This document shows positions 56,530 through 64,000 of a stretch of DNA of 64,000 nucleotides, one piece after another; position 1 is the first letter of the stretch; each line of letters begins with the position of its first letter. Under the pieces are notes generated by a model. It had not been told where the DNA came from. It searched no databases and was given only the letters and a program-made list of their open reading frames with translations. This DNA is from Legionella impletisoli. Its GTDB lineage: Bacteria; Pseudomonadota; Gammaproteobacteria; Legionellales; Legionellaceae. The stretch lies in assembly GCF_900639875.1 (NCBI RefSeq), contig NZ_CAAAIA010000001.1:186001-250000 (forward strand), in the 5' to 3' direction. Made by a program: the position numbers and the translations under genes.

Positions 56530-56693
56530 CAGGATAAATATTGCACTTATTGCCAAATATATTGCTTTTAATACACCGTAGTCTAGTTCTATTTGACAGG
56601 CATGAACAGAATAAATAAACATAAACACAACTCTCGATTTAAGTTATGTTTTGCTAAATAACAAGAAAACGTACAAATTTTTTAATGAAATCC

Positions 56694-56723
56694 TTGCATG
56701 TCGAACCCCAAAAAAGTTATAAA
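56694..56723 (+). promoter_or_regulatory. Putative sigma-70 promoter of pcs
   Basis: TTGCAT at 56694-56699 and TATAAA at 56718-56723 have an 18-bp spacer. A transcript from near 56730 would have a leader of about 47 nt before the pcs ATG at 56777. Confidence 0.4.
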
Positions 56724-56776
56724 TCAAACAATTCATAAACTTACAAATCGAAACTTATCCTACTGGCAGAATATTG

Positions 56777-57547
56777 ATGAATAATAAGAAGAAATATCCC
56801 TTCACCCAGTATATCCTTGCATGGATGGTGCATATTTTTACAGCAAGTGCGGCCTTTATTGGGGTTTTATCCTTATTAATGATCTTTCAGCATCAATATA
56901 TACTTGCCTTGTGGTTAATGGCTATTACTGTGGTCATTGATGCGGTAGATGGCTCTTTTGCTCGCTTGGTGAAAGTGAAAGAAGTTTTACCCAAGATTGA
57001 CGGTACGTTGTTGGATAACATTGTTGATTATTTAAACTACGTCATTACCCCGTCAGCATTTCTTCTTATTAAACCCGAGATGTTACCTGAGTCCTATGCA
57101 CTTTGGGTGATTGCCGCTATTACCCTTACTTCTGCATATCAATTTTGTCAGGCAGATGCTAAAACTCCCGATCATTTTTTTAAAGGATTCCCTTGTTATT
57201 GGAATATTGTTGTATTTTACATGTTTATTTTTAACACATCAGCCATCACCAATGCTTTCATTTTAAGTGTTCTATGTGTATTAATTTTTGTACCTATCAA
57301 GTACGTTTATCCTTCTAGACTCGATTATTTAACTCGTTCTAAGTATTTGAAGATACTTATGCATGTTTTTTCATTGACCTATGGAGTAAGTTCGGTACTC
57401 ATTTTATGGATATATCCCATGCGTAATCCTATATTATTGGCTATATCCCTAGCGTATGTTGTATTATATCTTGTATTAAGTATTTATCGTACATACTCTC
57501 CTATGATAATCGCAAAGATTGCGCTACATAAGGCGGAAAAAGCTTAG
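56777..57547 (+). CDS. pcs: Phosphatidylcholine synthase
   Basis: Condenses CDP-diacylglycerol with host choline to give phosphatidylcholine in one step, in the inner membrane; Legionella has this enzyme and needs phosphatidylcholine for virulence. The 256 residues have about eight helices and the CDP-alcohol phosphotransferase motif in VVIDAVDGSFARL ... GTLLDNIVDYLNYV (about 54-95; DGxxAR and DxxxD visible). ATG 56777 gives the normal family length; the TTG one codon before is in frame. Confidence 0.93.
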   Translation: MNNKKKYPFTQYILAWMVHIFTASAAFIGVLSLLMIFQHQYILALWLMAITVVIDAVDGSFARLVKVKEVLPKIDGTLLDNIVDYLNYVITPSAFLLIKPEMLPESYALWVIAAITLTSAYQFCQADAKTPDHFFKGFPCYWNIVVFYMFIFNTSAITNAFILSVLCVLIFVPIKYVYPSRLDYLTRSKYLKILMHVFSLTYGVSSVLILWIYPMRNPILLAISLAYVVLYLVLSIYRTYSPMIIAKIALHKAEKA

Positions 57548-57649
57548 GAACTTTCTGAAGCAAAACTCTAAGATAGGAACGCCTTTATTTAAATCTAAAG
57601 ATTTAGCGACGAATTTGCTAAAATAAGTATGCTTAACTAGAGAATACCC

Positions 57650-58138
57650 ATGATTAACCGAACAATAAAAACAAAACTTGCTATAATCACGATGCTACTC
57701 ATATCCACAGCCGCCCTCGGGGAATCGTATCCAAGAGGATGTGAAGTCACTGGCTTTGGATATAATGAAAACTATTTAATATTAAATGAGCAAGGCGAAC
57801 AAACGTTTTATCTCATTCAAAATCGATCGGATACTCAAATCGAGCTTGAGCGACATGAAACAGAAGAAGTGTTCATGAGCCCTACCCTTCAAACCAAATT
57901 GGATCCAAAGCAATGGGCAGCATTTGCTTCGGATGTGGGTAACTTACACTTCAAATGTTATAAGCACAACGATGGTAATACGAGCCTTGTAAAATGCAGT
58001 GACGTGCTCGATATTTGCCAATACCCTAGAGTTAAATTTGCCCTCAGCAATATGGGAAATTATTGGGTATCTACAAATAAGCCACAAGCCCGGGTAATTA
58101 AAGATGCCATTGCAAAAGGAATATTATTACGCTGGTAA
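57650..58138 (+). CDS. Unknown secreted protein
   Basis: I do not recognise this 162-residue protein. It has a signal peptide (LAIITMLLISTAALG, cut before ESYPRG) and a mature part with four Cys (GCEVTG, FKCYKH, VKCSDV, DICQYP) likely paired in disulfides. The C-terminal half carries NMGNYWVSTNKPQARVI. It overlaps the next gene by 35 nt. Confidence 0.72.
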   Translation: MINRTIKTKLAIITMLLISTAALGESYPRGCEVTGFGYNENYLILNEQGEQTFYLIQNRSDTQIELERHETEEVFMSPTLQTKLDPKQWAAFASDVGNLHFKCYKHNDGNTSLVKCSDVLDICQYPRVKFALSNMGNYWVSTNKPQARVIKDAIAKGILLRW

Positions 58139-58643
58139 TTCATGGTTTAAGAAATTCAAAGACTCTCTCACCATCATTATTGGGGTCATGGGTGCTTTGA
58201 TTATCATATTAGGATTCACTCAAACTCCAGCCCAGCTTTACTATGTCATTGGTTCTGGGCTATTACTCATAACGGCTATTTATTTTAAATTAACGTATTT
58301 TATGGCCCTTGAATCTATTCTCCTGTCAGGCCATGGCGCAATACTATTAGACTTAGGTAATACCATTCAACTCATTTTGCCACTACTGCTTTGTGTGCAG
58401 TTACTAGTTTACTACTTTTTAAGTGGGCAGCTCGGTAACATCTATCGTTGGATTGGTATCCTTGGAATTGCGTTGCTTTCAATTGGATTTACCTTTACTC
58501 GAATCTGGATATTTTTTTTGGGCAGCCTATGCATTTCTATTTTTTCATTTTATCACGTCTTCCGTGGAAGATATGTGGCATTAATCTGGGCAACATTAAA
58601 TTTATTTTTTGCCTTGTCGACTGCTTTAATAATATTGTTTTAA
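58104..58643 (+). CDS. Unknown multi-pass membrane protein
   Basis: A 179-residue protein with five or six hydrophobic helices starting near residue 20 (SLTIIIGVMGALIIILGF) and no recognisable domain. The ATG lies 35 nt inside the preceding gene with AAAG only as a ribosome site; ATG 58188 (MGALIIILGF) is an alternative. Its stop is 12 nt before the thioredoxin-like gene. Confidence 0.65.
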   Translation: MPLQKEYYYAGNSWFKKFKDSLTIIIGVMGALIIILGFTQTPAQLYYVIGSGLLLITAIYFKLTYFMALESILLSGHGAILLDLGNTIQLILPLLLCVQLLVYYFLSGQLGNIYRWIGILGIALLSIGFTFTRIWIFFLGSLCISIFSFYHVFRGRYVALIWATLNLFFALSTALIILF

Positions 58644-58655
58644 GGAGATTTTGAT

Positions 58656-59213
58656 ATGGTTAGAACCCCGTCAACCATGGTGGAGCTTGGCACTGAAGCC
58701 CCTGAATTCACATTAACGGATGTCATTAGTGGGTCCAAGATTAGCCTTAAACATTACCAAGGCCTTCATGCTACTGTCATCATGTTTATTTGCAATCATT
58801 GTCCATACGTTAAGCATGTGAATCATGAGCTCACCCGTCTAGCAAATGATTATCAACCGAAAGGCGTTAATTTTATTGCCATTAACTCCAATGACGTTGA
58901 AAATTATCCTGATGATTCCCCTTTGCATATGATCCAAACGGCTAAAGAGAACAACTATTCTTTTCCTTATTTATTTGATGAAACACAGGAAGTCGCCAGA
59001 GCATATCAAGCCGCGTGCACGCCCGATTTTTACGTTTTTGACGATCAGTTAAAATTGGTTTATCGAGGCCAACTGGATGATTCTAGACCTGGCAACACAA
59101 TCAAGCCAGATGGTAGTTCTATACGTTCTGCCTTAGACTCTTTGCTAGCAGGTGAGCCGGTTTCGAAGGATCAGAAACCAAGCCTTGGTTGCAATATTAA
59201 GTGGAAAGAATAA
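58656..59213 (+). CDS. Thioredoxin-fold peroxiredoxin-like protein
   Basis: A 185-residue AhpC/TSA-Redoxin domain protein of the PRX-like group. The N-terminus has LGTEAPEFTLTDVISGSKISL and the CxxC motif is CNHCPYVKHV (about residue 45), followed by INSNDVENYPDDSPLHM and the cis-Pro region CTPDFYVFD. Probably a cytoplasmic thiol oxidoreductase; no signal peptide. GGAG precedes ATG 58656. It overlaps the NIF3-like gene by one base. Confidence 0.87.
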   Translation: MVRTPSTMVELGTEAPEFTLTDVISGSKISLKHYQGLHATVIMFICNHCPYVKHVNHELTRLANDYQPKGVNFIAINSNDVENYPDDSPLHMIQTAKENNYSFPYLFDETQEVARAYQAACTPDFYVFDDQLKLVYRGQLDDSRPGNTIKPDGSSIRSALDSLLAGEPVSKDQKPSLGCNIKWKE

Positions 59214-59527
59214 TGAATTATCGTTTATCGTTTTATGTACCAGAAAGTCATATTGAAGAAGTAAAAAATGCTCTATTTAACATCGGTGCCGGCAAGCAAG
59301 GTGATTATGATTTAGCCTGCTGGCAATGCTTGGGCCAAGGACAATTTCGACCATTAGTCGGAGCAAATCCTGCGATTGGAGAATCAGGTGAGTTGACGTA
59401 TGTTTCCGAGTATAAAGTTGAAATGCTATGCCCGGATAAACTGATTAGGCAAGCCATTGAGACACTTAAGCAGGCGCATCCTTATGAAGAACCCGCATAC
59501 TCTGTTGTAAAATTAGAAGACTTCTAA
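59213..59527 (+). CDS. NIF3/YqfO-like domain protein
   Basis: A 104-residue protein equal to the CutA-like insert domain of NIF3/YqfO proteins, found alone in many bacteria: LSFYVPESHIEEVKNALFNIGAG, the central GQFRPLVGANPAIG and the final AHPYEEPAYSVVKLED, where HPYEEP is the family hallmark. Function unknown; it forms trimers in relatives. ATG 59213 has GGAAAG upstream and overlaps the preceding stop. Confidence 0.9.
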   Translation: MNYRLSFYVPESHIEEVKNALFNIGAGKQGDYDLACWQCLGQGQFRPLVGANPAIGESGELTYVSEYKVEMLCPDKLIRQAIETLKQAHPYEEPAYSVVKLEDF

Positions 59528-59571
59528 GAACGTGGGTCGAACATAGTTGATCAGCACTCAAAGATTAAGAC

Positions 59572-59590
59572 CCCGCGGCTTTGCCGCGGG
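59572..59590 (-). terminator. Rho-independent terminator of the rpsF-rplI operon
   Basis: A perfect 8-bp GC-rich stem CCCGCGGC / GCCGCGGG with a 3-nt loop lies 15 bp downstream of the rplI stop. On the minus strand it is followed by GTCTTAATCTTT, moderately T-rich. The plus-strand gene ends at 59527 and may also use it. Confidence 0.75.
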
Positions 59591-59604
59591 AGTACAGAAT
59601 CGTT

Positions 59605-60054
59605 TTATTTTGCAGGAACCACTTCTACTTTTAAATTAGCCATCACGTCACTATGCAGCTGTACTTGAACCACATACTCGCCAGTGGAATGGATAGGGCC
59701 TTCTGGCATGACCACTTCTCGCTTGCTAACATCATGACCGCGCTCTTTCAAGGCTTCGGTAATTTCATTTACCCCAATTGAACCATACAACTTTCCTTCA
59801 TCACTAGCTTGAGCGGAAATTTCTAATGTAATGTCATTCAGCTTAGCCGCACGTTGCTCAGCTTCAGCCAACGATTTTTGAGCTTTTTTCTCAAGTTCTG
59901 CACGGCGTTTTTCAAACTCTTCTATGTTTTTAGCGGTTGCAAAAACTGCTTTGCCTTGAGGAATTAGATAATTTCTTCCATACCCGCTTTTTACAGCAAC
60001 TTTATCACCTAAATTCCCAAGATTTCTAATTTTTTCTAATAAAATTACTTCCAT
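59605..60054 (-). CDS. rplI: Ribosomal protein bL9
   Basis: The 149-residue large-subunit protein. N-terminal domain [33 protein letters not shown] carries the L9 signature, joined by a long helix to the C-terminal domain with [20 protein letters not shown]. Last gene of the rpsF-rpsR-DUF2232-rplI operon, followed by a strong hairpin. Confidence 0.98.
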   Translation of the reverse strand: MEVILLEKIRNLGNLGDKVAVKSGYGRNYLIPQGKAVFATAKNIEEFEKRRAELEKKAQKSLAEAEQRAAKLNDITLEISAQASDEGKLYGSIGVNEITEALKERGHDVSKREVVMPEGPIHSTGEYVVQVQLHSDVMANLKVEVVPAK

Positions 60055-60070
60055 CTCAATAACCCCTCAT

Positions 60071-60970
60071 TCATTTCCTTGCACGCTTTGCAAGGTATAT
60101 TCTAAAGTTAAATAAACTATCTAATGAACCAAATACAAGATAAAACGGCAACATTACATAGGGCAAAAATATGACCGGTGTAATCAACAAAAAAAACGTT
60201 CCAAGTGGCTTTTTCTGGGCTAATAAATTATAACCCAAACTCAAACCAGCCATAACAAAATAGAACATTAATAAAGGCAGAAGATTGATTGCTAATACCA
60301 TGTCAAAATAAGCAGCAATCAATACGATTCCCAATAAAAAAAGTCCTATTTTATCGGCTCGGAAATTTCGCATTTCCCAGCCAAATCCACCAGGATAATA
60401 AATCAATGATTGCAGCCAACGTGCAGCCATGAGCGAAATCACCGCAGAAAGCACGATAACAGTTGTTTGAATACCAAACAGAATGTTCGCTACAAACAAT
60501 GGATCAATCCTAACCAACTCTAACAGATGAGTATCTGCCTTAAGCTCTTTTAAGATCATTTTGAACAATTGAAATTGCGCTGCGATAACGCTTGGCATAA
60601 ACAACTGAACAACGAACACCATCATCATTGCGAGTACAAACAAACCGGCAGCTACAGCACGCCAGCTTTTGGTTATACGCAACAAAAATGCCGCAACATA
60701 ACAGGGTATAAAAAAAAGAGCCGTTTGCGCTGCGGCCACGTTTGCTGGTAGATAAGCAACTGAAAATATAGTATGGGCAATTAATACGGCGAGTAAAATA
60801 ACCCCGCCTTCTCGTTCACCCCTGCGTAACGTGACTAATGCAATTAACACCGAGGAAAGCCATGCAGCATAGGGAAGCAAAGAAAAAACTAAGGCACACA
60901 AAAATGCGTGCCAGTAATTCTCCAACAGGAATTTTCCCTGAGCAGCAATGATTTTACTCAGCCTGGTCAT
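60071..60970 (-). CDS. DUF2232-type membrane protein
   Basis: A 299-residue multi-pass membrane protein with about eight helices, matching the DUF2232 (YybS-like) proteins often found between rpsR and rplI in gammaproteobacteria. The FGWEMRNFRADKIGLFLLG segment (about 200-218) is the best-conserved part. Function unknown. It lies 12 nt after rpsR and 16 nt before rplI. Confidence 0.85.
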   Translation of the reverse strand: MTRLSKIIAAQGKFLLENYWHAFLCALVFSLLPYAAWLSSVLIALVTLRRGEREGGVILLAVLIAHTIFSVAYLPANVAAAQTALFFIPCYVAAFLLRITKSWRAVAAGLFVLAMMMVFVVQLFMPSVIAAQFQLFKMILKELKADTHLLELVRIDPLFVANILFGIQTTVIVLSAVISLMAARWLQSLIYYPGGFGWEMRNFRADKIGLFLLGIVLIAAYFDMVLAINLLPLLMFYFVMAGLSLGYNLLAQKKPLGTFFLLITPVIFLPYVMLPFYLVFGSLDSLFNFRIYLAKRARK

Positions 60971-60982
60971 GTTTGCTTACAA

Positions 60983-61210
60983 TTACTTATGTCTATCACA
61001 GTATGGAAGCAATCCTAAAAACCTAGCATGCTTAATTGCTATTGCAAGCTGGCGCTGATAGCGAGTTTGGACGCCGGTAATTCGGCTAGGTACGATTTTT
61101 CCAGTTTCGGTGATGTAGTTTTTTAACAAATTAACATCTTTATAATCAATTTCGTTTGCACCTTCTTGCGCAAAACGATTCATTTTTTTTCTGCGAAAAT
61201 AAGCTGACAT
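60983..61210 (-). CDS. rpsR: Ribosomal protein bS18
   Basis: The 75-residue small-subunit protein, partner of bS6. The signature [26 protein letters not shown] and the end [15 protein letters not shown] are standard. It lies 14 nt after rpsF. Confidence 0.98.
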   Translation of the reverse strand: MSAYFRRKKMNRFAQEGANEIDYKDVNLLKNYITETGKIVPSRITGVQTRYQRQLAIAIKHARFLGLLPYCDRHK

Positions 61211-61224
61211 TCTATGTTTCTCCT

Positions 61225-61563
61225 TTAAGCCGCACGACTTTCTTTATCTTTTTTCATCATAACGGATTCTTCAGTAACCGCTTCTTTCTTCTTAAGAATT
61301 AGATTTCTTAAGATGGCGTCGTTAAACTTGAACGCTTTTTTCAACTCATCAATCGCGGCTTGATTGCATTCAATATTCATTAGAATGTAATGCGCTTTGT
61401 GAACGTCATTAATTGGATAAGCCAGCTGACGGCGACCCCAGTCTTCTTTACGATGGATAACGCCATTTTCTTTCGTGATGATCCCTTCATAGCGTTCAAC
61501 CATAGCAGGCACTTGTTCGCTTTGATCAGGGTGCACCAAAAAGACAACTTCATAATGTCTCAT
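61225..61563 (-). CDS. rpsF: Ribosomal protein bS6
   Basis: The 112-residue small-subunit protein [25 protein letters not shown], with [24 protein letters not shown]. The C-terminal tail carries acidic and Lys residues as usual, without a long Glu run. First gene of its operon; AAGGAG precedes ATG. Confidence 0.98.
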   Translation of the reverse strand: MRHYEVVFLVHPDQSEQVPAMVERYEGIITKENGVIHRKEDWGRRQLAYPINDVHKAHYILMNIECNQAAIDELKKAFKFNDAILRNLILKKKEAVTEESVMMKKDKESRAA

Positions 61564-61603
61564 GTTTGCTCCTTATGGATAATAGTCTTCCGCGGGTAAG
61601 GCG

Positions 61604-61632
61604 ATAAGACAAGGTTTTAAAAAATCGGTCAA
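61604..61632 (-). promoter_or_regulatory. Putative promoter of the rpsF operon
   Basis: On the minus strand TTGACC (61632-61627) is followed after 17 bp by TCTTAT (61609-61604). The -10 is poor but the -35 and spacing are good, and it lies 41 bp upstream of the rpsF ATG. Confidence 0.35.
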
Positions 61633-61718
61633 TCATACCTCAATTAGTCGTAATGAGCAATTTTTTGATGAGTTTATTCAATCACTGGCCATTTTATTAG
61701 GTAAACTTAGGGTTTCGA

Positions 61719-61747
61719 TTGCATTTAAAATGATGTTACGATATAAC
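61719..61747 (+). promoter_or_regulatory. Promoter of the csrA-like gene
   Basis: TTGCAT (61719-61724), a 17-bp spacer and TATAAC (61742-61747) form a good sigma-70 promoter. The start codon at 61775 follows after about 20 nt of leader, with GAGG 8 nt before it. Confidence 0.5.
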
Positions 61748-61774
61748 TCATTAAAAAATAACGAGGTTTTTATC

Positions 61775-61969
61775 ATGCGTATTATTCAAATTCCTTTCGA
61801 AGATCCATTAGTCATTAACATAGAAGGTGAAGTGGTCAAATTGGTCGCCTTTAAAACGCAAGAGCACGGTAATATAAAATTTGGCGTTAATGCTCCTCGC
61901 TCCATCAATGTTCATCGCGAAGAAATTTATCGCGCGATAAAGCAAAAAGAAAAAATCCAAGAGTCATGA
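61775..61969 (+). CDS. CsrA-family post-transcriptional regulator, divergent paralogue
   Basis: A 64-residue CsrA homologue. The C-terminal core GVNAPRSINVHREEIYRAIKQKEK is nearly identical to CsrA and keeps Arg44. The first strand reads MRIIQIPFED where canonical CsrA reads MLILTRRVGE, so Arg6 and Arg7, which contact RNA, are missing. Legionella genomes carry several such paralogues beside the main CsrA. I chose ATG 61775 with a GAGG site over an ATG at 61730. It may bind other RNA targets, bind protein only, or form heterodimers; this is inference. Confidence 0.85.
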   Translation: MRIIQIPFEDPLVINIEGEVVKLVAFKTQEHGNIKFGVNAPRSINVHREEIYRAIKQKEKIQES

Positions 61970-61979
61970 AATATCACCT

Positions 61980-62909
61980 ATGAAAAACAAGCTTTTTTCT
62001 TGTAACCTATTTGCAGGAACACTGCTTGTAATGCTATCCATTATCGCATTATTGGTTAATCAATTATTTTATCAATATCCAGGCAATACCTACATTAATA
62101 CCAATACGATAGCGGTTGGGATCATTCTTATTTTCTGCTGGACAGGGAGTGCGCTGCAATTTGGGGTCCATAAAAAATTAACCAATATTTTTAAAGAGGT
62201 TTTCTTTTTTTATCTAGTGTTGGTGGTAATTTCTCTTGCTTCGACTGCTGTGCAATTTACTCCATTTAATCCTATTGATGAGCACATCATGGATTTTGAG
62301 ACTGCACTGCATATCAACTTGGAAGAAATAATTGCATGGACAAGCCAACACCCTGTTTTTAAAGAATTTTTAGCCTACTGTTACGACACGCTGAGTTTAC
62401 AGCTTGCGTTTTTACCTTTAGTGATTATTGTAACTGGTCAAACTAAACGTGCTAGAGAATTCTATTTTCAAATGATCATGAGCGTTGTCATTGGATATAT
62501 TATTTACTATTTTTTCCCAACGACGGCCCCCGCCAGTGTAATCGAAAGCCCTAATTTTTATCAGGCTCAACTGGCTACTGGGTTTAAGTTTTATCAAATT
62601 CATAATTACATTCAACCTACTACGTATGAAGGAGGTATGATCGCGTTTCCTTCATTTCATATTATCTGGGCATGGTATTGCCAATATCTAATACGCGGAT
62701 GGCATTTGGCTTTTGCTCTTTTATTGCCACTTAATATCATGTTAGCTATTTCTTGTGTGCTTTTAGGATGGCATTATCCAATTGATATAGTAGGAAGTAT
62801 TATAGTCATTTTAGTGGTTCAAGGACTATATCACCTTTGTCGAAATGCTGAATCCAAGAGAAAGCATTCGATTAATTTTTTTTCCTTTTACAGTCGAACA
62901 TCGCATTAA
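61980..62909 (+). CDS. PAP2/Aur1-like membrane phosphatase or transferase
   Basis: A 309-residue protein with six or more helices. The motifs FPSFHIIWAWYCQYL (about 222-236) and LGWHYPIDIVG (about 262-272) are those of PAP2_3 / inositol phosphorylceramide synthase-type enzymes: active-site His in each and Asp after the second. A lipid-phosphate substrate in the envelope is likely. It starts 10 nt after the csrA-like gene, so they may be co-transcribed. Confidence 0.8.
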   Translation: MKNKLFSCNLFAGTLLVMLSIIALLVNQLFYQYPGNTYINTNTIAVGIILIFCWTGSALQFGVHKKLTNIFKEVFFFYLVLVVISLASTAVQFTPFNPIDEHIMDFETALHINLEEIIAWTSQHPVFKEFLAYCYDTLSLQLAFLPLVIIVTGQTKRAREFYFQMIMSVVIGYIIYYFFPTTAPASVIESPNFYQAQLATGFKFYQIHNYIQPTTYEGGMIAFPSFHIIWAWYCQYLIRGWHLAFALLLPLNIMLAISCVLLGWHYPIDIVGSIIVILVVQGLYHLCRNAESKRKHSINFFSFYSRTSH

Positions 62910-62920
62910 TAAATACCCAA

Positions 62921-63619
62921 TTATTGTCTTAGATTAATTATGGTTACTGGTGTTCCTACGGTTACATAATCGAATAATATCTCTATATCTTCAGGGTACA
63001 TTCGGATACAACCTGCGCTTACTTTTCTACCAACGCCTTCAGGATGATTAGTCCCATGGATAAGGTAAGTGGGCCAATTTAATCGTAAAACATAGTCTCC
63101 AAGCGGATTACCTGGGCCAGGAGGTAATAAATCTGGCATTAAAACCTCCTGTTTTGCTGCGTATTGCTTTATATTTTCTGTTGGTCGCCAAGATGGGGAT
63201 TTTTCCTTAGCTATAATTTTTGTTTTTCCAGTAGGCGTATTCCAGCCATCTCGGCCTATCCCAACCGGAAAAGTCATCACAGTATTACCTTCGTCTGGAA
63301 AATAATAAAGCCTGTAATTAGCGAGGTTTATCACGATGCCTTTACGAGGTGTATTAGGTAATGTATATCGAGTAGGAAGTAGGATACGCGAATAAGCAGG
63401 TATGATGTTTTGAGTATCAATTTGGGGATTGGCCCATCTCAACTCGTTGTATCCCATTCTATAACGGATAGCAACATCGGTTAAAAGCTCGCCAGGAAAA
63501 CTTTGTACGGCTTGTTTTTCCCCCACTTCATTGCCTTTATCCGGTAAAACATATAGATCGGCATAAGCTGGAAAAGCCAAAAGTAGAAGCGAAAAGAAAG
63601 AAAATATGGATAATTGCAT
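62921..63619 (-). CDS. Periplasmic L,D-transpeptidase (ErfK/YbiS type)
   Basis: A 232-residue exported enzyme forming 3-3 peptidoglycan crosslinks or attaching lipoproteins. Signal peptide IFSFFSLLLLAFPAYA, then a LysM-like part (LLTDVAIRYRMGYNELRWANPQ, about 44-65), and the YkuD domain with LIHGTNHPEGVGRKVSAGCIRM (His about 188, Cys about 203). Unlike the gene at 51228 it has all export features. Confidence 0.93.
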   Translation of the reverse strand: MQLSIFSFFSLLLLAFPAYADLYVLPDKGNEVGEKQAVQSFPGELLTDVAIRYRMGYNELRWANPQIDTQNIIPAYSRILLPTRYTLPNTPRKGIVINLANYRLYYFPDEGNTVMTFPVGIGRDGWNTPTGKTKIIAKEKSPSWRPTENIKQYAAKQEVLMPDLLPPGPGNPLGDYVLRLNWPTYLIHGTNHPEGVGRKVSAGCIRMYPEDIEILFDYVTVGTPVTIINLRQ

Positions 63620-63668
63620 GGCAGGTTTAAGTAATGGGTTAGGTTTGCCCTAACCCATTCTCTTCAAA

Positions 63669-64000
63669 TTATAAACTGGTATCCGCCTTAAAACGCTCGC
63701 CGTATTGCTTTTCAAGTTTGCGAAACATTTCATTTAGCTGATCTCGGCCAAACTGGTTGGCATAGTGTATTGGACCTCCTCTGAAAGGAGCAAAACCTGT
63801 GGCAAATACCATACCCGCATCGAGTAAATCACCATCGGCTACCACACCTTCTCGCAAACAGGCTGCAGCTTCGTTGACCATACGTAAAATCAGGCGATTA
63901 GCAATTTCTTTCTCACTGCTATGGCTAGAAACTTTTTCCTTGATGGCTTTACCATTTTTCCACTGGTAAAACCCTTCTCCTGATTTACGCCCAAGCTTCC
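63669..64000 (-). CDS. fadB: 3-hydroxyacyl-CoA dehydrogenase (FadB/FadJ type), 5' end outside window
   Basis: Only the last 110 codons are visible, entering from the right edge. They belong to the C-terminal 3-hydroxyacyl-CoA dehydrogenase domain: LGRKSGEGFYQWKNGKA, RLILRMVNEAAACLREGV and GMVFATGFAPFRGGPIHYANQFG. This is the order of E. coli-type FadB/FadJ (dehydrogenase last), distinct from the FadN-type enzyme at 12271. Confidence 0.88.
   Translation of the reverse strand, partial: KLGRKSGEGFYQWKNGKAIKEKVSSHSSEKEIANRLILRMVNEAAACLREGVVADGDLLDAGMVFATGFAPFRGGPIHYANQFGRDQLNEMFRKLEKQYGERFKADTSL

Larger units (their letters stand above)
56466..56776. promoter_or_regulatory. Divergent intergenic region sdbA-like / pcs
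   Basis: About 310 bp of AT-rich DNA holds the PmrA-type promoter of the minus-strand gene (56497-56529) and a sigma-70-like promoter of pcs (56694-56723). A minus-strand 47-codon frame with one possible membrane helix also crosses it (see findings). No other structure is evident. Confidence 0.6.

Noticed and set aside
1..64000. CRISPR array
   Set aside because: No regularly spaced direct repeats of 20-40 bp were seen.

Overview
The window looks like a chromosome segment of a Legionella species or close relative in the Legionellaceae. It is AT-rich gammaproteobacterial DNA. It carries the glnA-lspFGHIJK type II secretion block, a 1620-residue NAD-specific glutamate dehydrogenase, a choline-dependent phosphatidylcholine synthase, a Sel1-repeat protein, a eukaryotic-like protein kinase, a CsrA paralogue and a large SdbA/SidB-like protein preceded by a PmrA-type box. 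All of this is typical of Legionella. Species assignment is not possible from reading alone.

Layout. 1-5.3 kb: the 5' part of glnA and a six-gene type II secretion operon. 5.3-10.9 kb: a membrane GGDEF/EAL protein, a Sel1-repeat protein, MltA and a PEBP-like protein. 11-17.3 kb: a minus-strand catabolic cluster (saccharopine dehydrogenase, aminoadipate-semialdehyde dehydrogenase, FadN-like bifunctional enzyme, thiolase) that reads as lysine degradation to acetyl-CoA. 17.5-25.9 kb: housekeeping genes (lnt, leuS, lptE, holA, nadD) with a polysaccharide deacetylase and a DJ-1/PfpI protein. 26-29.2 kb: a three-gene 2-oxoacid dehydrogenase operon without its own E3.

29.2-35.3 kb is the accessory region. 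It holds a broken IS982-type transposase, a GC-rich scar, a 753-residue effector-like protein with a GC-rich tail, an alpha/beta hydrolase, a serine-recombinase relic and a hipBA toxin-antitoxin pair with palindromic operators.

35.2-40.9 kb: ruvB-ybgC-tolQRAB, followed not by pal but by an S1/P1-type nuclease. 41-46 kb: the kinase, an HGSNAT-like membrane protein, sdhE-cptA, ygfZ and cytochrome b561. 46.2-53.1 kb: glutamate dehydrogenase, an L,D-transpeptidase without a signal peptide and a semialdehyde dehydrogenase. 53.2-57.5 kb: the SdbA-like two-domain protein and, divergent from it, phosphatidylcholine synthase; both act on or near lipids. 57.6-64 kb: two unknown envelope proteins, a thioredoxin-fold protein, a NIF3-like protein, the rpsF-rpsR-DUF2232-rplI operon, a divergent csrA paralogue, a PAP2-type membrane protein, an L,D-transpeptidase and the 3' end of a fadB-type gene.

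The most interesting parts are the SdbA-like protein (a SidB-type hydrolase domain with Cys in place of the nucleophile Ser, joined to a MurG/MGDG-synthase-like glycosyltransferase fold, under a near-perfect PmrA box), the kinase with DFA instead of DFG, the CsrA paralogue lacking the Arg6/Arg7 RNA contacts, and the chimeric 753-residue protein. No CRISPR array, tRNA or rRNA gene was seen.
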